Assembly (NCBI RefSeq): GCF_900291465.1
Contig: NZ_LT985808.1
Coordinates: 3,110,539-3,174,538, forward strand
Length of the DNA stretch: 64,000 bases
Direction: 5' to 3'
Source of the DNA: Bacteroides sp. Marseille-P3684
GTDB taxonomy: Bacteria; Bacteroidota; Bacteroidia; Bacteroidales; Bacteroidaceae
Shown here: one piece after another, positions 8,555-21,300 of the stretch
Layout of the letters: every line of letters begins with the position of its first letter
How positions within the stretch are numbered: the stretch's first letter is position 1
Notes under the pieces: model-generated
The model's database searches: none
Seen by the model: the letters and a program-made list of their open reading frames with translations, nothing else
What the model was told of the DNA's origin: nothing
Position numbers and translations under genes: made by a program

Positions 8555-8781
8555 TTATTTTAGGTTCAAGTAGGTTCACAAATGAAAGATTTTTTTAGCC
8601 CTCCGACAACGAGGATTTTTAGCCCATTGACTGATGCAAAGAAAAGGGCACCCTGTGCCAAAGCGTTGCACGGCTCGGATTTTTTTTCACACGGGACAAA
8701 GGGGCGTGTGGGGCGATTCATTTGACCGTTTGACGAATGACACAGCGGGGCATCCCCCCGGACAGGAATCTGAAAGGAAAA

Positions 8782-8813
8782 TTTGTCCGTCAACGGCAAA
8801 GCCGTTAATTTTG
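8782..8813 (+). promoter_or_regulatory. Promoter of mutS2
   Basis: TTTG at 8782-8785, 20 bases, then TAATTTTG at 8806-8813: a full match to TTTG-N19-21-TAnnTTTG. It lies about 70 bp before the chosen mutS2 start and supports that start over an upstream in-frame one. Confidence 0.85.
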
Positions 8814-8882
8814 CACCGCTTCTCAGGTGACGGGAAGAGGTCCCGTCGGCTGATGCATGCCTCAACTATACCTTATATATAT

Positions 8883-11387
8883 ATGATCTATCCACAGAAC
8901 TTTGAACAGAAGATAGGCTTTGACCAGATACGCGGACTGCTGAAAGGGCAGTGCCTCAGTTCGCTGGGACAGGAACGTGTCGACGCCCTTGCATTCTCCG
9001 ACCGTCGGGAGGACATCGGACGCCGGCTGGAAGAGACCGCCGAGTTCGTCCGCATCATTCAGGAGGAAGACAGCTTCCCCGACCAATATTTCTTCGACGT
9101 GCGTCCCTCGCTGCGCCGCATCCGCGTGGAAGGGCTCTACCTCGACGAGCAGGAGGTGTTCGACCTGCGCCGCTCGCTGGAGACCATCCACGGCATCGTC
9201 CGCTTCCTGCACTGGGAAGAGGAGGAGACGGGCGACTACCCCTACCCTGCCCTGCAGGCACTGGCAGGCGACGTGGCGGTGTTCCCCCAGCTCATCGGCG
9301 CCATCGACCGCATCCTGGACAACTACGGGAAAATCAAGGACTCTGCGTCCGCTGAGCTGCTGCGCATCCGTCGGGAGATACTCTCCACCACGAGCGGCAT
9401 CTCGCGCAGCCTCAACGCCATCCTCCGTTCGGCACAGTCGGAAGGTTATGTGGACAAGGACGTGGCACCCACCATGCGCGACGGCCGTCTGGTCATCCCC
9501 GTGGCTCCGGGCATGAAACGCAAGATACGCGGCATCGTGCACGATGAGTCCGCCACGGGCAAGACGGTCTTCATCGAACCGGCGGAAGTGGTGGAGGCGA
9601 ACAACCGCATCCGCGAGCTGGAAGGGGAGGAACGGCGCGAGGTCATCCGCATCCTGACGGAGTTCTCTGCCACGGTGCGTCCGCTGATACCGGACATCCT
9701 GCGCTCCTACGAGTTCCTGGCGGAAATAGACTTCATCCGTGCAAAGGCACGCTTTGCCATCCGCACGCACTCCATCAAGCCCCTGCTGGAGGACCGTCCG
9801 CTCATCGACTGGGCAACGGCGGTGCACCCCCTGCTGCAACTGTCGCTGGAGAAGCACGGCAAGAAGGTGGTTCCGCTGGACATCGAGCTGGACGAGAAAC
9901 AGCGCATCCTCATCATCTCGGGTCCGAACGCCGGCGGCAAGTCGGTGTGCCTGAAGACGGTGGGACTGCTGCAATACATGTTGCAATGCGGACTGCTCAT
10001 CCCGCTGCACGAGCGTAGCCGGACGGGCATCTTCGGTAGCATCTTCATCGACATCGGCGACGAGCAGAGCATCGAGAACGACCTGAGCACCTACTCCTCC
10101 CACCTGCTCAACATGAAGCAGACCATGAAGCACTGCGACGGACGGAGCCTCATCCTCATCGACGAGTTCGGCAGCGGCACGGAACCGCAGATAGGCGGCG
10201 CCATGGCGGAAGCAGTGCTGAAGCGGTTCAACGACCGGAAGGCGTTCGGCGTCATCACCACGCACTACCAGAACCTGAAGCACTTTGCGGATGCCCACGA
10301 AGGGGTGGTCAACGGGGCGATGCTCTATGACCGCCACCACATGCAGGCACTCTTCCAGCTCCAGATAGGCAACCCGGGCAGCTCGTTCGCCGTGGAGATT
10401 GCCCGCAAGATAGGCATCCCGGAGGAGGTGATTGCCGACGCGTCCGCCATCGTGGGCAGCGAGTACATCAACGCCGACAAGTATCTGCAGGACATCGTCC
10501 GCGACAAACGCTACTGGGAGACCAAGCGACAGAACATCCGCAAGCGGGAGAAGCAGATGGAGGAGACCATCGCCCGCTATGAGGCGCAGCTGAAGGAGCT
10601 GGAGGAGAGCCGCAAAGATATCCTGCGCCGGGCGAAGGAGGATGCACAGCACCTGCTGGAGGAGTCGAACGCCCGCATCGAAAACACCATCCGCACCATC
10701 AAGGAGTCGCAGGCGGAGAAGGAGAAGACACGGACTGCCCGTCAGGAACTGGACGAGTTCAAGGAGTCGGTGAAAGACATCGAGAAGCAGAAGGCGGAAG
10801 AGAAGATTGCCCGCAAGATGGAACAGCTGCTGGAGAAGCAGCGCCGGCGCGAGGAACGGAAGAAGCAACCGAAGGGGGAAACGGCACAGACGGTGGTGAA
10901 GCCACGCCCCGTGCAACCGCTGCAACCGGGCGACCCGGTACGCATCAAGGGACAGACGTCCGTGGGTGAGTTGCTGGACATCAGCGGAAAGAATGCGACG
11001 GTGGCATTCGGCATGATTAAGACGACGGTGAAGCTCGACCGCCTGGAGCGCACCGATGCTCCGGTGACAAAGACCGGACTGGAGAAGAGTTCATCGTTCG
11101 TCAGCACCAGCACGCAGGAGAGTGTATATGAGAAGAAGTTGCAGTTCAAACAGGACATCGACGTGCGCGGCATGCGTGGCGACGAGGCAATCCAGGCAGT
11201 GACCTACTTCATCGACGATGCCATCCTGCTGGGAGTAAGCCGTGTGCGTATCCTGCACGGGACGGGTACGGGCATCCTGCGCACGCTCATCCGCGACTAC
11301 CTGAAGACGGTGCCCGGCGTACGTCACTTCCAGGACGAACATGTGCAGTTCGGCGGTGCCGGGATTACGGTAGTGGATTTGGAGTGA
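8883..11387 (+). CDS. mutS2: Endonuclease MutS2
   Basis: An 834-residue MutS2 family ATPase/nuclease; start chosen at 8883 (MIYPQNFEQKIGF) because homology and the upstream promoter both point there. The MutS-type ATPase shows Walker A GPNAGGKS at about 347-354 and Walker B LILIDEFGSGTEP at about 420-433. A long coiled coil rich in Lys, Glu and Arg follows (about 540-680). The C-terminal Smr nuclease domain carries DVRG near 758 and HGTGTGILR near 792-800. Homologues suppress recombination, and in some bacteria split collided ribosomes. The length is normal. It is monocistronic, converging with the GH67 gene. Confidence 0.95.
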   Translation: MIYPQNFEQKIGFDQIRGLLKGQCLSSLGQERVDALAFSDRREDIGRRLEETAEFVRIIQEEDSFPDQYFFDVRPSLRRIRVEGLYLDEQEVFDLRRSLETIHGIVRFLHWEEEETGDYPYPALQALAGDVAVFPQLIGAIDRILDNYGKIKDSASAELLRIRREILSTTSGISRSLNAILRSAQSEGYVDKDVAPTMRDGRLVIPVAPGMKRKIRGIVHDESATGKTVFIEPAEVVEANNRIRELEGEERREVIRILTEFSATVRPLIPDILRSYEFLAEIDFIRAKARFAIRTHSIKPLLEDRPLIDWATAVHPLLQLSLEKHGKKVVPLDIELDEKQRILIISGPNAGGKSVCLKTVGLLQYMLQCGLLIPLHERSRTGIFGSIFIDIGDEQSIENDLSTYSSHLLNMKQTMKHCDGRSLILIDEFGSGTEPQIGGAMAEAVLKRFNDRKAFGVITTHYQNLKHFADAHEGVVNGAMLYDRHHMQALFQLQIGNPGSSFAVEIARKIGIPEEVIADASAIVGSEYINADKYLQDIVRDKRYWETKRQNIRKREKQMEETIARYEAQLKELEESRKDILRRAKEDAQHLLEESNARIENTIRTIKESQAEKEKTRTARQELDEFKESVKDIEKQKAEEKIARKMEQLLEKQRRREERKKQPKGETAQTVVKPRPVQPLQPGDPVRIKGQTSVGELLDISGKNATVAFGMIKTTVKLDRLERTDAPVTKTGLEKSSSFVSTSTQESVYEKKLQFKQDIDVRGMRGDEAIQAVTYFIDDAILLGVSRVRILHGTGTGILRTLIRDYLKTVPGVRHFQDEHVQFGGAGITVVDLE

Positions 11388-11414
11388 GAGCTGCGGACAG
11401 GAAATTAAAAGAAT

Positions 11415-11465
11415 GAAGAGTGAAGAATGAGGACCCCAAACAGGCTCCTGCATTCTTCACTCTTC
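11415..11465. terminator. Bidirectional hairpin between mutS2 and GH67
   Basis: Perfect 15-base arms GAAGAGTGAAGAATG (11415-11429) and its complement (11451-11465) with a 21-base loop. It sits between two converging genes and has A- or T-rich sequence on each side, fitting a shared terminator. Confidence 0.65.
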
Positions 11466-11474
11466 TTCATTTAT

Positions 11475-13489
<2,015 letters not shown>

Positions 13490-13493
<4 letters not shown>

Positions 13494-14464
13494 TCGGCAC
13501 CTCCGTCGATGGTGATAATCTTGCCGTCGGCATCATACTCCAGCTCAACGACCTTCAGGCTGCGGAGCCAGGTCTTCCCGTTGGAAGGTACACAGTCGTG
13601 GTGGAACAGATACCACTTGCCCTTGTACTCCACGATGGAGTGGTGGGTGGTCCAGCCTACGACCGGAGTCAGGATGACACCCTGATAGGTGAACGGTCCG
13701 TAAGGATTGTCACCGGTGGCATAGCACAGGAAGTGGGTGTCGCCGGTCGAATAGGAGAAGTAATACTTGCCGTTGTACTTGTGCATCCACGATGCCTCGA
13801 AGAAACGGTGGGGGTCAGAGGCGGTCAGCGGCTTGCCGTCGGCATCGACCACAACGACCGGTTTGGGTTCCTCGGCAAACTCCAGCATGTCGTCTGCCAG
13901 ACGCACCACACGTCCGGGCAATGCCGGCTCGTCTCCTTCGGGAAGCGAGGGATGCTCGACAGCCTTGTTGTCGCGGTAGCGTTGGAGCTGTCCGCCCCAG
14001 ATGCCGCCGAAGTACATATAGTAGGAGCCGTCGTCGTCACGGAACACGGCGGGGTCGATGCTGTAGCTGCCCTTTATGGGGTCCGGCTGCGGAGTGAACG
14101 GTCCTTCAGGACGGTCGGAGATTGCCACGCCCATGTGGAAGACATCGTTGCGGTCCTTCATCGGGAAGTACATATAGTACTTGCCATCCTTGAAAGCCAC
14201 GTCGCAGTCCCACAGCTGGCGTCCTGCCCAGGGCACATCCTCCACACGCAGCACCACGCCGTGGTCGGTCACCTCGCCGTGCATCACGTCGTCGGTCGAG
14301 AACACGTGGTAGTCCTTCATGTTGAAGTGGTCGCCGTTGTCATTCTCAGGCACACCGCTCTCCCAGTCATGGGACGGATAGATATAGACTTTGCCATTAA
14401 AGACATGTACCGAAGGGTCGGCCATGTAGTCACCCGGAACCAGGTATCTTGCTTCTTTCTTCAT
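13490..14464 (-). CDS. GH43 beta-xylosidase/alpha-L-arabinofuranosidase
   Basis: A 324-residue five-bladed beta-propeller glycosidase starting at 14464 (MKKEARYLVPGDYMADPSV); a 17-residue in-frame extension to 14515 would run into the GH10 coding end and is rejected. The three family acidic residues are visible: base D16 in ADPSV, pKa modulator D137 in SIDPAVF, and acid E223 in FFEASW. No signal peptide is evident, so it may act inside the cell on imported xylo-oligosaccharides. Start is 13 bp after the GH10 stop and the end overlaps the GH67 start, so translation is probably coupled. Xylosidase versus arabinofuranosidase cannot be told from sequence alone. Confidence 0.9.
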
Positions 14465-14477
14465 AGTGTTATTGGAT

Positions 14478-15623
14478 TTAATGCGTGTTGTTTTGATTCT
14501 TCTGTGCTTCGTCAATCAGTTCCAGCACGAAGGGCTTCGGCTGGCCGTCGCGGTCAATCAGCAGCGGGTAGTCCTTACGTCCGGGGACGGGGAAGTTGTT
14601 CTTCCAGGAACCGCGGTCGGTCAGTCCCCATGCCGTGACGCGCTGGATGACGTCGGAGTGCTTCTCGAACAGTTCGAAGAATGTCTTCATGCGTGCATTC
14701 CACTTCTCCGATACGGAGTCGGGCAATGCCTCGGGATAGGGATTCAGGCGTTGCTTGAACGCGACGGTGTCGCTCACATTGGCACTCCGGCTGACGGTGG
14801 GCAGGGCACTCATGTCCCACTCGGTAATCATCACCTTCACGCCTTCGGCAGCAAACGCCTCAATGCTGCGTTCGAACTCTTCGATGTCGGGGTGGTCCAT
14901 ACCCATGTGTCCCTGCATGCCGACAGCATCGATGCGCAAGCCTCTCTCCTTCAGCTGACGGATGAGCTTCACCACACCGTCGCGACGTCCCGGCACGTTC
15001 ATGCCGTAGTCGTTGTAATACAGCTCTGCATCGGGGTCTGCCTCGTGGGCATACTGGAAAGCCAGGGGAATGAACTCTTCGCCCAATATCTCGTAGAAGG
15101 GGCTCTTGCGGTAGGAGCCGTCTTCGAGGATGGCTTCGTTGACCACGTCGTAACCTTTGATTTTGCCTTTATAGTGGGTCAGGATGGTGGTGATGTGGTC
15201 CTTCATGCGCTGCTTCAGCACTTCGGGAGTGACGGGCTTGCCGTCCTTGTCCACACAGAACCACTTCGCCAGCTGGCTGTGCCAGATCAGGCAGTGACCG
15301 ATCATCTCCATGCCGTTCTCGTGGGCAAAGTTGACGATGGTATCGGCGGAAGCAAAGTTGTAGCGGTCTTCGGCAGGATGGATAATCATGCTCTTCATGA
15401 CGTTCTCCGCCACGATGGAGTTGAAGTGCTGCTTGATCAGCTTGACGGCATTCGTATCCGTGACTTCACGGGGTGTGACTGCCACGCCCATCGTGAATTT
15501 GCCTTCTACCACGTCTTTCAACCCCGGAGGTGGAGCGGTCGCCACCGTCTGCTGCTTGCAGGAGCAAGCCAAAGAAGCCACCAGGACGGCTCCCAACATC
15601 AGTTTCATCTGTTTCATACTCAT
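14478..15623 (-). CDS. GH10 endo-beta-1,4-xylanase lipoprotein
   Basis: A 381-residue GH10 xylanase with a lipoprotein signal (lipobox near SLACSC, Cys20 or Cys22). A start at the third residue is also possible. The acid/base is E163 in DVVNEAI and the nucleophile E268 in ITEWDM; the substrate-site [10 protein letters not shown] motif is intact. It cleaves the xylan backbone or long xylo-oligosaccharides. No carbohydrate-binding module is attached. Second gene of the operon, 52 bp after the transporter gene. Confidence 0.94.
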   Translation of the reverse strand: MSMKQMKLMLGAVLVASLACSCKQQTVATAPPPGLKDVVEGKFTMGVAVTPREVTDTNAVKLIKQHFNSIVAENVMKSMIIHPAEDRYNFASADTIVNFAHENGMEMIGHCLIWHSQLAKWFCVDKDGKPVTPEVLKQRMKDHITTILTHYKGKIKGYDVVNEAILEDGSYRKSPFYEILGEEFIPLAFQYAHEADPDAELYYNDYGMNVPGRRDGVVKLIRQLKERGLRIDAVGMQGHMGMDHPDIEEFERSIEAFAAEGVKVMITEWDMSALPTVSRSANVSDTVAFKQRLNPYPEALPDSVSEKWNARMKTFFELFEKHSDVIQRVTAWGLTDRGSWKNNFPVPGRKDYPLLIDRDGQPKPFVLELIDEAQKNQNNTH

Positions 15624-15675
15624 TAGTTGTTATAGGAATTCATCACACTTCTGTTTGATTCTGCGGACGAGCCGT

Positions 15676-17169
15676 TCACTCGTTCTCTTGCCGGCTTCTG
15701 CGTTCTGCCAGTTCAGCCTGCATCCGCTCGTTATACTGCTTCGTGATGGGATAGAAGCACAAGGCTACCACACCGACGGCAAAGGTCAATGCCGGAATCA
15801 GGCTCGACGACAGCACGATGCCGTCGATGGCGGATTCGCTCTGTACCACGCCGTGACCGGAAACGTAACCGAAGCCCGAGAGCAGGAAGCCCAGGATGGC
15901 ACCACCCACACCGAGACCGGCTTTCAGGGCGAACACCACACCGGCGAAGACAAAGCCTGTGGCACGACGGTGATGCACGTATTCGGAGTGGTCAGCCACG
16001 TCGGCAATCATCGCCCAGAGCAGAGGTACGGTGGGTGCATAGGCAAGGCTCTTCAGGAAGTTCAGGGTGAACATCAGCCCGATGCTGTCGGGAGCAGGCA
16101 AGTAGAACATGGCGGTGAAGACGGCTGTGAGTGCCAGGCAGACGATGAAGGTGTTGCGCTTGCCGAAACGGCCTGCCAGGTAGTTCGACAGCAGGATGAC
16201 GCCGAAGAACTGCACGATGGCTCCCACCATGTTGAACACGCCGAAGCCGACTTCATAGGCATGGTCGGGCGAGTTGAGCACCAGACCGAAGGCATTGAGG
16301 ATGGCATAGCCCACCGAACCGTCGTCAGCCGGCATCACCAGTCCGAGTGAACCCAGGAAAGAGTAGAGGGCGCCACGGTCCACGTAGTTCTCGAAGTAAT
16401 AGTTCATGGCACTGCCCCACATCGCCAGCGTGATGAACACGAACAGCGTCAGGATGAACATGGCACGCCAGGGCACACTGCTGAACACGTCCTTCACGTC
16501 TTCGCGGATGTTGGTCTTCTGACCGACGGGAGGCGTGATGCGCTCCTTTGCCGAGAAGAACACGACCACCAGGAAGACCAGACCGACAGCTGCAAACAGG
16601 CTGATGGTGCACAGCCAGCCGTGAGCCAGGTCTTCGCCTGCCGAGAACTTGTTCACCAACGGAAGGGTCAAGCCCTGTACAACGAACTGTCCGATGGTGG
16701 AGAAGACAAAGCGGACGGACGTGATGCTCGTGCGCTCCTTGATGTCAGCCGACATCACTCCACCCAACGAAGAATAGGGCGTGTTGTTGAACGAGTACAT
16801 CGTCATCAACAAGGTATAGGAGATGGTGGCGTAGAGGGCGACGAGTCCCTTGTCCTCGATGCCGGGATTGTAGAACGCCAATATGTAGAACACCATGAAG
16901 GGCAGCGCCGTCCACAGTACCCACGGACGGTATTTGCCCCAACGGGTATTGGTACGGTCGGAAAGGATTCCTACGGTCGGGTCGACAAAGGCATCCACGA
17001 TGCGGGCAACCAGCATCACCGTTCCGGCAATGGCGCCTTCGAGTCCAAACACGTCGGTGTAGAACTTGGTCTGATAAATCATCATCATCTGGAACACCAG
17101 ATTAGCGGAGCAGTCGCCAAGTCCGTAACCGACTTTCTCCACCAATGATACTTTTTGGTTCTGTAACAT
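15676..17169 (-). CDS. GPH-family sugar/xyloside:cation symporter
   Basis: A 497-residue, 12-TM inner-membrane transporter of the glycoside-pentoside-hexuronide family. The start is placed at 17169 (MLQNQKVSLVEKVGYGLGD), where family similarity begins; the frame stays open 71 codons upstream. The loop motif DRTNTRWGKYRPW is characteristic of MelB/XynB-type carriers. In this operon, with GH10, GH43 and GH67, it most likely imports xylo-oligosaccharides or aldouronic acids. It heads the operon but is 1.15 kb from the regulator gene, an unusually long leader region. Confidence 0.9.
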   Translation of the reverse strand: MLQNQKVSLVEKVGYGLGDCSANLVFQMMMIYQTKFYTDVFGLEGAIAGTVMLVARIVDAFVDPTVGILSDRTNTRWGKYRPWVLWTALPFMVFYILAFYNPGIEDKGLVALYATISYTLLMTMYSFNNTPYSSLGGVMSADIKERTSITSVRFVFSTIGQFVVQGLTLPLVNKFSAGEDLAHGWLCTISLFAAVGLVFLVVVFFSAKERITPPVGQKTNIREDVKDVFSSVPWRAMFILTLFVFITLAMWGSAMNYYFENYVDRGALYSFLGSLGLVMPADDGSVGYAILNAFGLVLNSPDHAYEVGFGVFNMVGAIVQFFGVILLSNYLAGRFGKRNTFIVCLALTAVFTAMFYLPAPDSIGLMFTLNFLKSLAYAPTVPLLWAMIADVADHSEYVHHRRATGFVFAGVVFALKAGLGVGGAILGFLLSGFGYVSGHGVVQSESAIDGIVLSSSLIPALTFAVGVVALCFYPITKQYNERMQAELAERRSRQENE

Positions 17170-17901
17170 TTTCACAGTATTAAATTGGTTTATGATTAAA
17201 CGCTTGTTCACTTGCTGCATACTACAAAGGGACACTGCTCCGACCGTTCGGGTCTCTTCAGCGTCCTGTGTCCGGCATCCGGTCCCCGGAGGGAGCCTGA
17301 CCGTATGCCGCCGGATGCAGGCGACGGCAACCTGATGTTCCTTCCTCCACACCCGGCGAAGGAAGCAGGCAGGACGAAACATCCTGCACGATATGAGGTT
17401 TCTAGCATACGCTACGTTTTTAGTCTGTTAAACAAAGCCTGCCGGGAAGTCCGATGTCGGACAAGACCCGGCAAGCTACCTGAAAAACCTATTACCTTTT
17501 AATACTATACTAACTATGAAGTCAGACCTCCGGATGCCGGAGAGCGGCACAAGTCCGTCTCCACTCCGACCGGAAGACCCGCCTCACGGCGACAACCAGC
17601 CAGCGCAAGCAGCCCGAAGCCTGCTTTATGTCTTTCTCATCAATTTCCATTCATAATGTTATCCTGACAATCTTCCTCCCTCTCACGGTCTACCCACTGA
17701 AAGCAATCTCTACATTCATGTAACTCTATCATCTCAGTAAGATAAACGATGAGGCGGATGCCTCGTTCGCCAGGAAGGAACCAAAGCTGTGTCTGATGCG
17801 CGGCTCCGGTCCTCCTGATACGAAACAAACACATATTACGAGCGGAAATCATGTCCATTCAGTCTTTCCATAGGGAACATTCATCCTGTTCCTTACGGAG
17901 G

Positions 17902-17909
17902 CAAAAGTA
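17902..17909 (-). promoter_or_regulatory. Candidate -7 element upstream of xylan operon
   Basis: TACTTTTG on the minus strand matches TAnnTTTG exactly. A -33-like CTTG lies 18 bases upstream. If used for the transporter operon, the leader would be about 730 bases. Confidence 0.4.
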
Positions 17910-18190
17910 CAAAAGGAATGGAATTCGCAAGCATTCTGGCGTTACATATCTTTCCGGGATTGTTTCATCCGCGTTTCTTCTCGTTTCTTTTTCGTTCAAT
18001 CTCGTTACACCGTTCCGTTAATACTCTCCCATTCAACGACTTGAATAATGTTTACCTTTTTGTCTTCCGGACGGAAAAATGCGGATGACACACCGACGAG
18101 AACGCATCGGCGTGCGGGCAGGAAGGGGACATCCCGGGGGTATGCAGGACACAGGCGGCGGTTAGACATGACAAGACCCGGGGATAGACA

Positions 18191-18257
18191 GACCAAAGTA
18201 TAATACTTAGCCTGCCTAAGTATTATACTTAGACCCCCTAAGTATTATACTTTGGTC
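18191..18257. repeat. Triple repeat forming alternative hairpins
   Basis: Arms GACCAAAGTATAATACTTAG (18191-18210) and its exact complement (18238-18257) enclose a third copy, CTAAGTATTATACTT (18216-18230). The first arm can pair with either the middle copy (15 bp, 5-base loop) or the outer copy (20 bp). It lies 65 bp after the hybrid regulator stop. It could be a terminator, a switching RNA or an operator cluster. Confidence 0.75.
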
Positions 18258-18321
18258 CGTTCATGCCGGGCTTCGTGCACACTGAGCCCCGGCATGGACA
18301 GCATCTGTCCCGGGCAGGGAC

Positions 18322-21300
18322 TCACTGGGAGACCTTCTCGATGTAGTCGGTCGGGGAAACGCCCCAATATTTGCGGAAGCAGGTGGAGAAGTACGTCTGG
18401 TTGGTATAGCCCACCGCATAAGCCACCTGGGCGATGTTCACCTTGTTCTCCTTGAGCAGGGTGGCGGCGTGCTTCATGCGGACGTTGCGTATCAGGTCGC
18501 TCGCGGGCAGTCCCGTCAGCTCCTTCAGCTTGCGGTGCAGCTGCACACGGCTCAGGCCGACCGCCTCGGCAAGGCTCTCCACGGAAAAGTCGGGGTTGGC
18601 GATGTTCTCCTGGATGGACCTCATCACACGCTCCATGAGGGCAGAGTCGTTCGACTTGATTTCGGGGAGCTTCACCTCGTCGCTTTCTGTCAGCCCCAGC
18701 AACTTGCCGCGCAGCTTCATGCGGTTGGTGAGCGTCGTGTATATCAGGCTCTCCAGCTCCTGCATCACGAAGGGCTTTGCCAGATAGGCATCCACCCCCG
18801 ACTCCAGCCCCTGCAGGCGGTCGGACAGTTCGCTCTTCGACGAGAGCAGGATGATGGGGATGTGGCTTGTCGCGTCATTGGTCTTCAGCATCTTCACCAG
18901 GGCGTAGCCATCCATCTCGGGCATCACGACATCCGACACCACCAGGTCGGGCTGCTCCGACAGGACGAGCTGCATCGCCTCCTTGCCGTTGCCGGCGGTC
19001 ACTACCTTATAGATAGGCTCCAGTTCGGTCCGGACAAAGGAGCAGACCTCCTCGTCGTCGTCCACCACCAGGACCTTGTAGGAGGTCTTGGCACGGACGG
19101 GCTTCCGGTTTTCCTCCTCCTGTCCCGTCCCTATCGCCGACAGTCCTGCCGGCTGCGGAAGCTCGAGCGAGTGGAAGTCCGGCTCCTCGGTGCACAGCTC
19201 GTCGGCACGCAGGTGGGCATTGCCCAGCGGGATGTGGATGACAAAGATGCTTCCGTGTGCGTCCTTGCGGTTCATTGCCACGATGGTCCCGTGATGCAGT
19301 TCCACCAGCAGACGTGCCAGGTTCAGCCCGATGCCGAAGCCCAGCGAATTGGTGTGCAGGGAGGAGGAAGCCTGATAGAAGCGTTCGAAGATGCGTTCCA
19401 GCTTGTTCTCGTCGATGCCCGAGCCGGTGTCCGACACGGCAATCTCGACATAATCCTTCAGGGCGCCGCTGCGCTTGGAGTCATGACCCTCGCGCAGGAC
19501 AATGCGGATATCTCCGCCGTCGGGCGTGTACTTGAGGGCATTGGAAAGGATGTTGACCAGGACCTTATCAAAGTTGTTGCGGTCAATCCAGGCATAGAGT
19601 TCGTCCGCCTCGTGCTCGAAGGAGAAGGTGATGTGCTTCTTCTCCGCCTGGAACGCAAAGAGCTGGTAGAGGTCGTCGATGAAGACCACGAGGTCCGTCC
19701 GGCTGAGCGCCATCTTCATCTGCCCCTTGTCGATGCGGCGGATGTCGAGCAGCTGGTTGAGCAGGGATAGGATGCGGTTAGAGTTGCGGTACATCGCCCG
19801 GAGTGCCTTGGTGGTCGCGGCATCATGAGGCTTGCCCAGCAGTGACTCCAGCGGACTGATGATGAGGGTCATCGGCGAACGCAGCTCGTGCGCCACATTG
19901 ATGAAGAAGCGCAACTTCTCCTCGCTCAGCTTCTCCTGCTGCTTGCGTCGGATGAAATAGTAGACCAGATAGAGGATTGCCAACAGCAGCAGGGCATACA
20001 CCAGATAGGCCCACCCGGACAGGTACCACACCGGACGCACCTCCAGCCAGAGCGTCTTCACCGGCGAATAGGAGCCGTTGAGGCAGGCCCTCACCTCCAG
20101 CTGATAGGTCCCGGCAGGCAGGTGCATGAAGGCGATGCGATTCTCGCCCGCCAGCGTACGGCTCCACACGGGCGTCCGGTTGACGAAGCGGTATTCATAG
20201 TAAATGTTCCCGGCATTGACAAAGTCCATGGTGGAGAAGACGAGGGAGAAGATGTTGTCCTCGTGTGCCAGCTCGATGTGCTCCACGTCTTCGATGCACC
20301 GGTCCACCTTGTATTTCCGTTCGGGAGTCGTCATCTGCTTGTCCACCGGAAGGTTGCCGATGAACACGTGGGTCAGCACCACGGGATGCCGGTATGCCTC
20401 CACCGCCATGCTGACGGGCTGGAAGCTGGTCACGCCGACGCTCTGCCCGAAATAGACCCGGTCATGCACGGCGTCGTAACCGTAGAGCCCGCGCATGTAC
20501 TCGGAGTTGCCCAGTTCGGAGGTGGAGAAATAGTTGATGATGGACGCCTCGCGCCCCTTCTCGCGGTGAATCCGGCTGATGCCCTTGAACGTGCTGCACC
20601 AGATGTTGCCCGCCTTGTCTTCCGCCAGTCCGCAGACCACGCCGCCCACCAGGCCTTCTTTTGCCGTATGGGCGGTGAAGGCGGCGCGAACCGGGTCATA
20701 CATCCACAGCCCCTTGTTCGTCCCAATCCAGATGTTCCCCTGACGGTCCTCCAGCAGTGAGTAGCAGATGCATCCGCCCAGAACCGAATCGCCCGGCAGC
20801 GTCACATAGCTGCGGCTGCCCATGTCATAACAGTCTATGCCCTGGTAATGTCCTATCCACAGCTTGTTGCCCCGCCCGCGCATCATCACGTTGACCCAAC
20901 GGTTCTTCAACGCGGGGTCGATGTCCGCCTGCTGTCCGTCGGCAGGAGTCAGCGAACGGTCGCCGATGGCAAAGCAGTTCACGCCGTAGCCGAAGTCGGC
21001 TACATATAAATAGTGTCCCGACTCGTCGGTCACCAGACTCTTGATGCGCCGGAACGACTCCTTGAACACCGGTGTAGCCGTTCCCCGACGGAGGTCCACC
21101 TCCAGCAATCCGTGTCCGTAGGTCCCCACCCAGAAGGTATGGTCGTCCTTACGGCACGCCGAGATGACCGTCTCCTTCATCGGGCACCGGAGCGTGAACC
21201 GCCCCTGTTCGTCAAACGAGCCGAAGCCTGCGGGGCTGACTCCGCCCCAGACCGTCCCGTCGCGGTCAACATACAGCCCGGACAGCGACTTGCCCTCCGG

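Larger units (their letters stand above)
8480..8882. other. Divergent intergenic region, dynamin cluster and mutS2
   Basis: About 400 bp between two divergent units. It holds the minus-strand promoter (8523-8554), the plus-strand mutS2 promoter (8782-8813), and at 8712-8746 a stretch close to one at 49780-49812 (shared core GGCGATTCATTTGAC followed by TTTGAC and AATGACA). A frame extending mutS2 upstream to 8634 crosses the mutS2 promoter and is not believed to be translated. Confidence 0.6.
17170..18321. other. Long intergenic region upstream of the xylan operon
   Basis: About 1150 bp between the hybrid regulator stop and the transporter start, both on the minus strand. It contains the 20-bp inverted repeat set at 18191-18257 and a minus-strand -7 box TACTTTTG at 17909-17902. 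A possible 72-codon minus-strand frame (17858-17640) follows that box but looks unlike known proteins. No RNA family was recognised. A long untranslated leader or an unannotated small RNA is possible. Confidence 0.5.

Noticed and set aside
8634-8882. N-terminal extension of MutS2
   Set aside because: Crosses a consensus promoter and repeat, and adds residues unlike the family.
8862-10925. 687-codon minus-strand frame
   Set aside because: Exactly antisense to mutS2, low-complexity His/Leu/Val/Asp-rich translation; a product of GC-rich codon use in mutS2.
17208-17408. 66-codon minus-strand frame upstream of the transporter
   Set aside because: Arg/Gly/Ser-rich, overlaps the region of the rejected transporter extension; no support.
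18469-19770. 433-codon plus-strand frame
   Set aside because: Antisense to the hybrid sensor kinase; translation lacks any domain.
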